Source: JAEUUM01 sp038326165 (GTDB taxonomy: Bacteria > Bacteroidota > Bacteroidia > Chitinophagales > Saprospiraceae). From it: a stretch of 18,166 nt of DNA. Positions within the stretch are counted from its first letter, which is position 1. The number at the start of each line of letters is the position of its first letter. The position numbers were made by a program, and so were the translations under genes. The stretch is taken from NCBI GenBank assembly GCA_038326165.1, contig JBBQJT010000061.1, positions 1-18,166 of the forward strand, given 5' to 3'. Under the pieces are notes generated by a model. That model did not search any database and was not told the DNA's origin. It was given only the letters and a program-made list of their open reading frames with translations. This document shows positions 9,204 through 16,349 of this stretch, piece after piece.

Positions 9204-10051
9204 AGACTTGCTGCTGCTAATACTTGTTCTCTGAGTAAAAATGCTGTGGGCATACTAACTTCAACTTCGGTTTTCTTGGTCTTAACAGAAACGGGTTCAC
9301 AAAAAGTGTACATTGCCCATGCGCCTTTACAGTACTCCAAAGCAGTCAGATTCTCAATCCAGTCGCCGCTATTCAAATATTGAATAACTCTTCCATCTGG
9401 CAAATTAATATTTTCCATTTTGGGTTGATGGATATGACCACAGACAACAGTATGATAGCCAAGGTCGGCTGCCAAATTCACGATATTATGCTCGTAATTA
9501 TGAATCCAGCTCACGGCCTTTTTCACATTGTCCTTTACATGTTTGCTGAAGCTGTACTTTGGAAGATTTACCAGATTTAATAACCAATTCAATGCTCTGT
9601 TGATTAGGATCAACCAATCATATGCCTTTCCACCAAATTTTGCAACATATTTTGCCAATCCTTTCGTAGAAGGATCCATTATATCGCCATGAAGAAACCA
9701 TACTTTCTTACCATCCAATGTCAAAGAAAGTTGATCTGTGAGCATGAAGTTTCCTAAATTAAAATCACTGTACCTTCTTAATGTCTCATCATGATTGCCG
9801 GTCACGTAGTAAACTTGTGTACCCTTTGCAATCAATTTCATGAATTCCTTAAGCACTTGCATGTGTGTTATCGGAAAATAACGCTTGCTGAACTGCCAAA
9901 TATCGATAATGTCTCCATTGAGCACCAGAATTTCGGGTTGTACAGTTTTGAGGTAGGTACACAATTCGGCTGCGTGACAACCGTAAGTGCCAAGATGAAG
10001 GTCACTCAATACGAGAACGTCAAGATGTCGTCTTTTGGTTTCAGGATTCAT
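9200..10051 (-). CDS. LpxH-like metallophosphoesterase (UDP-2,3-diacylglucosamine diphosphatase family)
   Basis: I choose the ATG at 10051, giving 283 residues, since the frame upstream to 10090 adds only a non-conserved 13-residue extension. All calcineurin-type metal motifs are present: SDLHLG (Asp17, His19), NGDIIDIW (Asp47, Asp50), GNHDE (Asn86, His87), LHGDIMD (His121) and GHIHQP (His206, His208), followed by NSGDWIE. This arrangement matches COG2908/LpxH-related enzymes, which in lipid A synthesis cleave UDP-2,3-diacylglucosamine to lipid X and UMP. Bacteroidota often carry more than one homologue, and this one has a hydrophobic middle insert (YDWLILINRALNWLLNLVNL, about 144-163) that may touch the membrane. 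I therefore do not assign lpxH. Its TGA overlaps the start of the glycosyltransferase gene, so substrate or product may be shared with that enzyme. Confidence 0.85.
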   Translation of the reverse strand: MNPETKRRHLDVLVLSDLHLGTYGCHAAELCTYLKTVQPEILVLNGDIIDIWQFSKRYFPITHMQVLKEFMKLIAKGTQVYYVTGNHDETLRRYSDFNLGNFMLTDQLSLTLDGKKVWFLHGDIMDPSTKGLAKYVAKFGGKAYDWLILINRALNWLLNLVNLPKYSFSKHVKDNVKKAVSWIHNYEHNIVNLAADLGYHTVVCGHIHQPKMENINLPDGRVIQYLNSGDWIENLTALEYCKGAWAMYTFCEPVSVKTKKTEVEVSMPTAFLLREQVLAAASL

Positions 10052-10214
10052 AGCTAAGATTTGTTCTAGGTTTGGTAAAACAAATATCACAATTATCTAC
10101 AAACCAATTACTTGTATGATTTAAATTGACATACACTTAAACTAAAGTGCAGAATTTACTGGAAATACGTCAATAGAATTTACTTAGGAGAAACAAAGAA
10201 TTAACCTATGGCAT

Positions 10215-10451
10215 TTATGCAAAAATTTCACGCATAATTCCTTCTTCATAGTAATGTCCATTGTCAGTTTCCTCTTCCTCCGATGTTTCCATTTTCACAA
10301 CAGAAACAATGGTTAGAACAATAAATCCAAGTGTAAAAATAGTGATGTAGTTGGGTTGAAAATTACCAGCTTCAAAAAGTTTGGCTTGAATTTTTAGCGT
10401 CAGCAACAATCCAATAACTGCAGCCGCAGTTTGGCCTAAGGAGAATTTCAT
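10215..10451 (-). CDS. Small two-helix membrane protein, unknown function
   Basis: Taking the ATG at 10451 gives 78 residues. The frame extends to an ATG at 10547, but the extra 32 residues look like translated leader. Two hydrophobic segments are visible: roughly residues 8-22 (TAAAVIGLLLTLKIQ) and 34-52 (TIFTLGFIVLTIVSVV). They are followed by a charged tail (METSEEEETDNGHYYEEG), which ends in IMREIFA. I recognise no family. It is encoded upstream of the metallophosphoesterase on the same strand, 163 bases apart, and divergently from the DUF1648 gene. The reading frame is compact and composition is plausible for a membrane protein, so I consider it probably real. Confidence 0.5.
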   Translation of the reverse strand: MKFSLGQTAAAVIGLLLTLKIQAKLFEAGNFQPNYITIFTLGFIVLTIVSVVKMETSEEEETDNGHYYEEGIMREIFA

Positions 10452-10564
10452 GGGTTTCAATTTTGATATGTTCAAGAATAAGCCTGCAAGTTGCAAGCAT
10501 TTGTAATTCAATACAATACCTATATTTTGGTAATTTTTATATAGCATATTAAATAAATATCAAG

Positions 10565-10572
10565 TATTTTTG
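10565..10572 (+). promoter_or_regulatory. Putative sigma-A -7 element of the DUF1648 gene
   Basis: TATTTTTG matches TAnnTTTG exactly and lies 21 bases upstream of the ATG at 10594, so the leader would be about 15 bases. The surroundings are very AT-rich, which raises the chance of coincidence, and no clear -33 TTG lies at the expected distance. Confidence 0.4.
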
Positions 10573-10593
10573 ATTTATGTTACCACATCTAGG

Positions 10594-10998
10594 ATGAAGA
10601 CAAACCGACCAATCATCAAATTGGATGAAACAAAATTAGATTCCACACTTGAATGGGCTTATTTGTTATTATGTTTTACAACAATACTCATTATCAGCAT
10701 GTATTACAGCTTATTGCCTGAGCGGATTCCCACACACATAGGATTGGGCGGAAGGGTGAATCAATATGGTAGCAAAGTATCAATCTGGATGTTACCGATA
10801 CTTCAGATCATTATTGGCGTTGCTGGATATTATTTAATAAAAAGACCTCATACATTTAACTATTTGACTAACATTACTCCAGGAAATGCTGAGACGGAAT
10901 ATAGAAAAGGTGTAATGATTTTACGGGTGGTATTCGTCATGAGTGCCCTAATATTAGCGATCGTCAGTGCCATATTTATCAGATTAGCAATCAGTTAA
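10594..10998 (+). CDS. DUF1648 domain membrane protein
   Basis: The chosen ATG at 10594 gives 134 residues. A TTG eight codons earlier (10570) is possible but overlaps the predicted promoter. Three hydrophobic segments are visible: about 20-38 (WAYLLLCFTTILIISMYY), 63-81 (SIWMLPILQIIIGVAGYYL) and 109-130 (ILRVVFVMSALILAIVSAIF). Between the first two lies LPERIPTHIGLGGRVNQYGSK, the conserved DUF1648 motif also found at the N terminus of SdpI-type immunity proteins. Here DUF1648 stands alone without the C-terminal SdpI portion. Function is unknown. It precedes der by 61 bases on the same strand, but der has its own promoter-like box. A six-codon out-of-frame ORF (10577-10597) overlaps this start as ATGA. 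Confidence 0.75.
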   Translation: MKTNRPIIKLDETKLDSTLEWAYLLLCFTTILIISMYYSLLPERIPTHIGLGGRVNQYGSKVSIWMLPILQIIIGVAGYYLIKRPHTFNYLTNITPGNAETEYRKGVMILRVVFVMSALILAIVSAIFIRLAIS

Positions 10999-11032
10999 CA
11001 AATCGCTTCAAGGATTTCCGCATAATAAAGCC

Positions 11033-11040
11033 TACCTTTG
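11033..11040 (+). promoter_or_regulatory. Putative sigma-A -7 element of der
   Basis: TACCTTTG matches the TAnnTTTG consensus exactly and is identical to the dnaE -7 box. It lies 19 bases before the TTG start codon at 11060, so the leader would be about 13-15 bases. Confidence 0.5.
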
Positions 11041-11059
11041 TGCAAAATTTTACAATACT

Positions 11060-12361
11060 TTGTCCAATATAGTCGCAATCGTCGGCAGACCGAATGTCGG
11101 AAAATCCACTTTATTCAACAGACTCATTGGCGAGAGACGCGCCATAGTTGATAACGTAAGTGGTGTCACAAGAGATAGAATCTATGGGCCTTCCCATTGG
11201 AATGGCAAAACATTTACAGCGGTGGATACTGGTGGATTTGTTCATGGCTCTGATGATGTTTTTGAAGCAGCAATCAGACGTCAAGTTGAAATTGCTATTG
11301 CTGAGGCGAATGTTATCATTTTCATGACAGACGTAGCAACAGGAATCACTGATTTGGATGAAGAAGTAGCCAAACTGCTGAGAAAATCCAAAAAACCAGT
11401 GTTACTGGCAGTAAATAAGGTTGACAATGGAGCTCGCCAATTGCAAGCTAATGAATTTTGGAGCTTGGGCTTCGATCAAACTTTCTTTCTTTCATCCGCA
11501 ACAGGTTCTGGCACTGGAGAGTTACTGGATGCGGCAGTTGAGCTACTTGAGGATGATGAAAAGATAGAGGAAAGAATACCAAGACTGAGCATTGTAGGTC
11601 AACCAAACGTAGGAAAATCCTCCCTTACCAACGCCCTTCTCGGCGTTGAAAGGAATATTGTTACTGATATTTCAGGCACAACTCGCGATTCAATCCATGC
11701 CACCTATGACAAATTTGGCATGAACTTCATCATGGTAGATACCGCTGGAATTCGAAAAAAAGGCAAGGTTCATGAGGATCTTGAATTTTATAGTGTCATG
11801 CGTGCCATTCGCGCTATTGAAGATGCAGATATTTCACTACTAATGATTTCAGCAGAAACAGGAATTGAAATGCAGGATCTCAACATTTTCAATCTCATCA
11901 AGCAAAGACACAAGGGAGTAGTTATATTAGTTAATAAGTGGGATTTGGTACCGAAGGAAACCAATACTGCTCGAGATATAGAGGAAGCCATAAAGCGCAA
12001 GATCGCTCCTTACAATGATGTTCCAATCCTTTTCACTTCGGTTAAGGACCAACAAAGAATATTCAAAGCAGCTGAAGTAGCCATGCATGTTTATGAAAAT
12101 AAAATGCGCAGAATCCGAACTTCTGAACTGAATGACTGGCTAAAAGAAACGACAGATTTATTTAAGCCGCCTTCTTACCGCGGAAAGTTCAACAGCATAA
12201 AATACACTACTCAACTGCCATTGCCATACCCTGCATTTGTCTTTTTCTGCAATCATCCCAATGAGATGAAAGAAAGTTACCGCAATTACCTGGAGAATAA
12301 GCTTCGAGAAAAATTTGATTTCAAGGGTGTGCCCATTAGTATTTACTTCAGAGATAAATAA
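11060..12361 (+). CDS. der: Ribosome-associated GTPase Der (EngA)
   Basis: Der is an essential tandem GTPase that helps assemble the 50S subunit. The 433-residue protein, of usual family length, has two G domains and a C-terminal KH-like domain. G domain 1 has GRPNVGKST (9-17), VDTGG and NKVD (119-122). G domain 2 has GQPNVGKSS (180-188), VDTAG and NKWD (292-295). The KH-like part ends in KFDFKGVPISIYFRDK. The start must be a non-ATG codon: the conserved N terminus SNIVAIVGRPNVGK immediately follows TTG at 11060, and no in-frame ATG occurs upstream between the promoter box and this point. The gene is followed after 30 bases by rmlC on the same strand, probably one transcript. Confidence 0.97.
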   Translation: MSNIVAIVGRPNVGKSTLFNRLIGERRAIVDNVSGVTRDRIYGPSHWNGKTFTAVDTGGFVHGSDDVFEAAIRRQVEIAIAEANVIIFMTDVATGITDLDEEVAKLLRKSKKPVLLAVNKVDNGARQLQANEFWSLGFDQTFFLSSATGSGTGELLDAAVELLEDDEKIEERIPRLSIVGQPNVGKSSLTNALLGVERNIVTDISGTTRDSIHATYDKFGMNFIMVDTAGIRKKGKVHEDLEFYSVMRAIRAIEDADISLLMISAETGIEMQDLNIFNLIKQRHKGVVILVNKWDLVPKETNTARDIEEAIKRKIAPYNDVPILFTSVKDQQRIFKAAEVAMHVYENKMRRIRTSELNDWLKETTDLFKPPSYRGKFNSIKYTTQLPLPYPAFVFFCNHPNEMKESYRNYLENKLREKFDFKGVPISIYFRDK

Positions 12362-12391
12362 AATAACAAAAGAGCAAAAATTGATCGCACC

Positions 12392-12943
12392 ATGCCATTG
12401 ATAAAAACTCCAATTGAAGATCTGTTGGTATTTGAGCCTACCGTATTTCATGATGAAAGAGGATACTTTTTTGAAAGTTATAGCCAGAAATTATGGGATC
12501 AGAACGGTATTGATTACAACTGGCTACAGGACAACGAAGCAAAATCAACTTTCGGCGTTGTAAGAGGTCTGCATTACCAAATTGGAGAACACGCTCAAGC
12601 CAAACTCGTGCGAGTTACAACTGGCGAAGTGTATGATGTAGCCGTTGATCTCAGACAAAATTCACCAAGCTATGGTCAAGCATTTGGTATCGTGTTGAGT
12701 GAAAGCAATAAAAAGCAATTGTTGGTTCCTAAAGGCTTTGCACATGGCTATGCTGTGCTGAGTGAATCAGCCATTTTTTGCTACAAATGTGATAATTACT
12801 ACAATAAATCTGCTGAAGGTGGCATACATGTCAACGATCCTCAGCTTGAAATTGCATGGCCAATTGACGTCAAGCAAATGATCCTTTCCGAAAAAGATTC
12901 AGAATTGCCTTACTTTGGACAACACAAGCCAACAAAACTTTAA
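12392..12943 (+). CDS. rmlC: dTDP-4-dehydrorhamnose 3,5-epimerase
   Basis: RmlC (RfbC) epimerises dTDP-4-keto-6-deoxyglucose at C3 and C5, the third step of dTDP-L-rhamnose synthesis. The protein is a 183-residue cupin of standard length. Visible motifs are VFHDERGYFFESY near the N terminus, GVVRGLHYQ with candidate base His61, PKGFAHGYAVLSE in the core barrel, and FCYKCDNYY with candidate acid Tyr131. It lies 30 bases after der and 10 bases before the ATG of rmlD. The enzymes for the first two steps (rmlA, rmlB) are not in this window. Confidence 0.95.
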   Translation: MPLIKTPIEDLLVFEPTVFHDERGYFFESYSQKLWDQNGIDYNWLQDNEAKSTFGVVRGLHYQIGEHAQAKLVRVTTGEVYDVAVDLRQNSPSYGQAFGIVLSESNKKQLLVPKGFAHGYAVLSESAIFCYKCDNYYNKSAEGGIHVNDPQLEIAWPIDVKQMILSEKDSELPYFGQHKPTKL

Positions 12944-12953
12944 CGTAAAATTC

Positions 12954-13838
12954 ATGAGTCAACCAACAATTTTGATCTTGGGCGCCAATGGACAGCTTGG
13001 CAATGAATGTCTGGATGCAAGTTCCCGCGAACCACAATGGAATATAATCGGATTGGGAAGAGAAGAACTGGATTTGGGTAATTTGGAAATGATTGCTGAA
13101 ATTTTAGATGACTACAAACCAGATATTGTTGTAAACTGCGCTGCCTACACAGCCGTTGACAAGGCAGAAACAGAAGAAAAACTAGCCAATGTCATCAACG
13201 GACATGCAGTGGGAGCTATTGCAGATTGGACCAATGACAACGATGCCTTATTGATTCAAATATCCACAGATTATGTTTTTGATGGTAAAGCTACTATTCC
13301 TTATAATGAGACACACCCAACCAATCCCATCAGTGTTTATGGCAAAAGTAAACTATTGGGTGAAAAAAGAGCTGTGGCCAAAGATAAAGACGCAGTAATA
13401 TTGCGTACTGCTTGGGTTTACAGCGAATATGGGCACAACTTTGTGAAAACTATGCTTCGGCTTGCTGGTAAAAAAACATCCCTCAAAATAGTAAATGATC
13501 AAATAGGCAGTCCGACTTATGCACATGATTTGGCGGAAGGAATTTTTCAGGTGATTCGCAGCTACTGGAGTGGAGATTCCAGCAAAGATTCGGTTGCCGG
13601 GATTTATAACTTTACCAATAGCGGAACTACCTCATGGCATGGATTGGCATCGAAGATATTTGAATACAGTGACATTGATATTCAAACTGAAGCAATTCCT
13701 ACCATTATGTTTCCAACTCCAGCTGCCAGACCAAGTTACTCAGTGTTGAATACTGAAAAATTCTCCACAAAATTCAAAATGGAAATTCCCAACTGGGAAG
13801 ATGCATTGAGAAGATGTCTCCGGAATATGCAATTGTAG
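12954..13838 (+). CDS. rmlD: dTDP-4-dehydrorhamnose reductase
   Basis: RmlD (RfbD) catalyses the last, NAD(P)H-dependent step to dTDP-L-rhamnose. The ATG at 12954 gives 294 residues. A TTG at 12915 would overlap rmlC and add a non-conserved leader, so I reject it. The Rossmann motif GANGQLG is at 10-16, followed by NCAAYTAVDKAE. The short-chain-dehydrogenase-type active site is visible as STDYVFDG (from 104) and YGKSK (Tyr129, Lys133). Substrate-site segments ILRTAWVYSEYGHNFVKTM and DQIGSPTYAHDLA follow. It probably shares a transcript with rmlC. No convincing terminator follows: the 211 bases to the next, convergent gene contain only weak AT-rich inverted repeats, such as 13944-13952 with 13963-13971. 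Confidence 0.95.
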   Translation: MSQPTILILGANGQLGNECLDASSREPQWNIIGLGREELDLGNLEMIAEILDDYKPDIVVNCAAYTAVDKAETEEKLANVINGHAVGAIADWTNDNDALLIQISTDYVFDGKATIPYNETHPTNPISVYGKSKLLGEKRAVAKDKDAVILRTAWVYSEYGHNFVKTMLRLAGKKTSLKIVNDQIGSPTYAHDLAEGIFQVIRSYWSGDSSKDSVAGIYNFTNSGTTSWHGLASKIFEYSDIDIQTEAIPTIMFPTPAARPSYSVLNTEKFSTKFKMEIPNWEDALRRCLRNMQL

Positions 13839-14049
13839 AATTATTTTCTGCCACCTTCACTAACTGCGCACCTCATACTCAGTAGACAAATTTGTTTTTA
13901 ACAAAGTAATGAACAGATTGGTTATCCTTATAAACTAATGGACTATTTGTAAATTTATAAGCTTGCAAATACTATAAAGAAAATTGTTACTTTTATAAGT
14001 TCAGTTTAGTAAAAGATGAAAATCCAAATTCAGAATGAGTGTAGTTATT

Positions 14050-14817
14050 TTATTTTCGTGCTTCCAATAGCTCAACTTTAGCTTTTAATTCTTCTATCAT
14101 TTTTTGTTGCTCCTGTATGGCTTTTACCATCGGGGCTAACAAATCATTGTAGCGTACACCATACATACCTGCATCATCTTTGGAAATGATTCCATTTTGG
14201 GTTACACCCGCCTGGTTCAGGCTTGCTTCCAATTCTTGGGCTATAAAGCCATACTCGGTTTTTTGATTGATATCATTATTTCGGGTATAAGAAACAGGAT
14301 TCAGCTGTTTGATAAAAGCCAAGTCAACATCATTGGTTGTCCCTATAAAATCATTTGCTGCTAAGGTGTTACCAGTTTTGCTTCAGGAATTTTCAGCGCC
14401 GCCACTATTCAAAGCATACGGAACACTCAGCAATTGACTTGTGCCACTTATGGAATAATTTGCACCACCATTCAAATCAGTTTCTGTTTTGATAAAGTAG
14501 ATTCCTGTGGCCCAATTGATGTTTGCAAAAACACCAGAAACAACTGTACCACTGCCTATTTCTATAGTTACTAGCCCATTGGAATTGGTGCTTGGAAAGT
14601 GTCGTTCAACAAATACAGATAATCCACTTGAGCTCCCTTGCAAAACGCTTATTTGCATGCCAATATTTGTGTTGGTTACCAAAGCATCACTTGTATTTCT
14701 TAACACAGCTTGATAACTCATCTTTTGAGGAGCTTGGGCTAAAACTGATGTGCTGATAAACAGAGCGGTTACTGTCAGCATCAAAGATGTTTTGAAAAAA
14801 AATTGAATCATTCTCAT
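14050..14817 (-). pseudogene. Tail-fibre-domain (endosialidase chaperone, peptidase S74-like) protein, broken by a stop
   Basis: Two open segments in the same frame (14817-14383 and onward to 14050) are separated only by a TGA at 14383-14385. The first 144 residues carry a signal peptide (to VLAQ) and a conserved Bacteroidota N-terminal module: APQKMSYQAVLRNTSDALV, ATGIYFIKTETDLNGG and TSQLLSVPYALNSGGAENS. After the stop the frame continues SKTGNTLAANDFIGTTNDVDL, a segment typical of these proteins, then passes directly to AFIKQLNPVSY, EYGFIAQELEASLNQ, YGVRYNDLLAPMVKAI and a short coiled-coil, the S74-like autoproteolytic chaperone domain. The long middle region and the part just before AFIKQL seem to be missing. 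The stop probably replaces a Trp codon (TGG to TGA). It lies 39 bases downstream of the T9SS-sorted gene and was probably co-transcribed with it. Confidence 0.75.
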
Positions 14818-14856
14818 GTTTATATTTTTTTAAGGAGTTTGGAGTATCCGTTTGAC

Positions 14857-15336
14857 TTAATTTTTAATGATCCTGAATGTCTTGATTGCTTTATTATTTA
14901 CGGTCAGCTTCAAGATATAGGCAGAAGCTGAAATACTTGCCAATTCTAATATTGTTAGTTCGGAGTTTATTCTTCCATGTAAAATACCTCTACCTTGAAT
15001 ATCAAATAATTGATAACTCAGATTTTCAAAACTAAAATCTTTAACTGAGATGGTAAGGATATTTGCAGTTGGATTCGGATATACCGAAGCATAGACATTG
15101 ATTTGGTTGTATTCCTCTCCACTTGAAGTCACAATTTTGTACGATTGTTGCACTCCTTGTGAAACCGACCCTGTAGTTCCGGTTTGATAATTGTTCATTA
15201 CCTGCCCTACTGTGAAACTCGCAGAACCTGCACCAAGTGCTTCGCCACCAGAAGCAAAAACTCCTTGTTGGGCTTTTAATGGTGGGAGACTAAAACCAAT
15301 CAACAAAAACAAGATTATAAATACTTTTAATTTCAT
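14857..15336 (-). CDS. Small secreted protein with T9SS type A C-terminal sorting domain
   Basis: The ATG at 15336 gives 159 residues beginning with a clear signal peptide (MKLKVFIILFLLIGFSLPPLKA, cleavage after about Ala22). The frame extends 10 codons further upstream, but that start would bury the signal. The middle part has ASGGEALGAGSASFTVGQV and GSVSQGVQQSYKI, a module frequently seen just before T9SS sorting domains. The sorting domain starts at VYPNPTAN (about residue 85), continues with YQLFDIQGRGILHG and ends with TFRIIKN. Such tails direct export through the type IX system to the cell surface. The cargo is only about 60 residues and has no recognisable enzyme. The tail-fibre pseudogene follows on the same strand. 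Confidence 0.85.
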   Translation of the reverse strand: MKLKVFIILFLLIGFSLPPLKAQQGVFASGGEALGAGSASFTVGQVMNNYQTGTTGSVSQGVQQSYKIVTSSGEEYNQINVYASVYPNPTANILTISVKDFSFENLSYQLFDIQGRGILHGRINSELTILELASISASAYILKLTVNNKAIKTFRIIKN

Positions 15337-15377
15337 AATTTCAATAGTTAAAGTATGTGAATTCACTGAAACTCAAG

Positions 15378-15385
15378 CAAAATTA
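15378..15385 (-). promoter_or_regulatory. Putative sigma-A -7 element of the T9SS-sorted gene
   Basis: On the minus strand TAATTTTG matches TAnnTTTG exactly, 41 bases upstream of the ATG at 15336, predicting a leader of about 35 bases. A TTTTTG lies upstream but only 14 bases away, closer than expected for a -33 element. Confidence 0.45.
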
Positions 15386-15828
15386 AGCTATGGAAACCTC
15401 AAAAAGAAATTTTATCAAAAATGAAGTCAGCGGATAAAAAATAACTTGAGTCAGGAAAATATTTATTGCCGTAATTCTGCTCACGTTTCATCTAACATTG
15501 CATTAATTACTACCAGAATTCCAATGGAATTAATTTTTTTACAAATCCATAGGTTGCGGTTTATGCGTTCCCATTGATGTTTAGTATTTCTTTAAACCCA
15601 AAATTTGCCTTAACAGATTTTGCCTTTTGAGTCAGCGAAAATCTTTGATTCTTGGACTTTATAGCCCTGATATTTAAAATCGTCAGGGGGTTAACCTCCT
15701 ACGAGCCTGATACGACTGTATGAGTCGTCAGACCCGATAAATTTTTGAAATAACCAAAGATCCCATCTATTCAAGGGCCATCCCTGAATTTGGAATAAAT
15801 TGAAATTTATGTATTGCTAAGGTAAAGA
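15386..15828. other. Non-coding stretch between the T9SS-sorted gene and the stress-protein gene
   Basis: I see no credible coding frame here. The notable content is three consecutive potential hairpins at 15663-15688, 15704-15731 and about 15769-15789, and a GGTTAACC palindrome at 15689-15696. The remaining sequence is AT-rich without other recognisable structure. No intrinsic terminator with a T run was found after the stress-protein gene. Confidence 0.6.
15663..15731. repeat. Two related tandem hairpin units
   Basis: Unit 1 (15663-15686) and unit 2 (15704-15731) both begin AGCC(C)TGATA and end CGTCAG. In unit 1 CCCTGA (15665-15670) pairs with TCAGGG (15683-15688). In unit 2 ACGACT (15712-15717) pairs with AGTCGT (15723-15728) around a 5-base loop, extended by CTG/CAG across a 2-base bulge. 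The interiors differ while the bases of the stems are kept, as expected for duplicated structural elements. Confidence 0.5.
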
Positions 15829-16278
15829 TTAGGCTTTGATTCGAAGTGTGAGGACAGGGCAAGTTGCTTTTTTAAGCACTTCTTCTGCGACACTGCCCAT
15901 AAAGATTTTCTCTAAGCCTCTCCTGCCATGAGTACCCATGATTACCAAGTCAATATTGTTTTCCTGCAAATATTCGAGTATTGCTGGAGCCACAAAGTTA
16001 TTCTTCAGCACCTTGGAATGTACAATTAAGAAGGGATAATCAGCCTTCATTTTGTCCACTACCACCTTCAAATCGGCTTCTGATTGTGCATAGGCCTCCT
16101 CTACAAATCGACCCAAAAATCCATACTCTGCAATATCCCCTTGATAAGTAGCGGGAACTATGCTGATCAAATTAATTTCTGCTTGGCTATTTACAGCCAA
16201 CTGAATAGCTAAATTATAAATTGAACTTGTAGATTCAGAAAAATCCAAGGGGCAACAAATTGATTGAAATTGTAACAT
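15829..16278 (-). CDS. Universal stress protein (UspA family)
   Basis: This is a single-domain Usp of 149 residues, the usual size. It opens with FQSICCPLDFSESTSSIYNLA, the first strand and helix of the fold. It ends with the ATP-binding signature G-x2-G-x9-G-S within VIMGTHGRRGLEKIFMGSVA, followed by EEVLKKATCPVLTLR. ATP-binding Usp proteins respond to nutrient, redox or oxygen stress in the cytoplasm; the specific stress cannot be told here. No partner gene is adjacent. Upstream lie a 14-bp palindrome close to the start codon and an FNR-box-like inverted repeat about 78 bases upstream, which suggests oxygen or CRP/FNR-family control. Confidence 0.93.
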   Translation of the reverse strand: MLQFQSICCPLDFSESTSSIYNLAIQLAVNSQAEINLISIVPATYQGDIAEYGFLGRFVEEAYAQSEADLKVVVDKMKADYPFLIVHSKVLKNNFVAPAILEYLQENNIDLVIMGTHGRRGLEKIFMGSVAEEVLKKATCPVLTLRIKA

Positions 16279-16287
16279 GATATTTGA

Positions 16288-16301
16288 TTTAATGCATTAA
16301 A
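16288..16301. promoter_or_regulatory. Perfect 14-bp palindrome at the stress-gene start
   Basis: TTTAATGCATTAAA is perfectly symmetric and ends 9 bases before the ATG at 16278. It would lie in the 5' leader and could be an operator or simply AT-rich symmetry. Confidence 0.35.
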
Positions 16302-16319
16302 AAACTTAACTAGATCTTG

Positions 16320-16327
16320 CAAAATTG
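16320..16327 (-). promoter_or_regulatory. Possible -7 element of the stress gene
   Basis: On the minus strand CAATTTTG has one mismatch to TAnnTTTG. It would place the transcript start near 16313, about 35 bases before the ATG. Confidence 0.3.
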
Positions 16328-16349
16328 TTTAAAATTAGAACATAAAAAA

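Noticed and set aside
10594..10998. SdpI-type immunity protein with a toxin partner
   Set aside because: Only the DUF1648 part is present, and no toxin-like or SdpR-like gene is adjacent.
12392..13838. A full capsule or O-antigen cluster
   Set aside because: Only rmlC and rmlD are present; no polymerase, flippase or rhamnosyltransferase follows, and convergent unrelated genes begin at 14050.
13944..13971. Terminator after rmlD
   Set aside because: The 9-bp stem is AT-rich with a G-T wobble and has no following T run, so it is too weak to call.
14050..14322. Independent small gene starting at TTG 14322
   Set aside because: The same frame is open upstream to the TGA at 14383-14385 and reads as family sequence throughout, so this is the 3' part of one broken gene.
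14383..14385. TGA read as tryptophan or selenocysteine (recoding)
   Set aside because: TGA terminates the metallophosphoesterase gene at 9200-9202 in an ATGA overlap, Trp is encoded by TGG throughout, and the protein has another sign of decay in the missing middle region.
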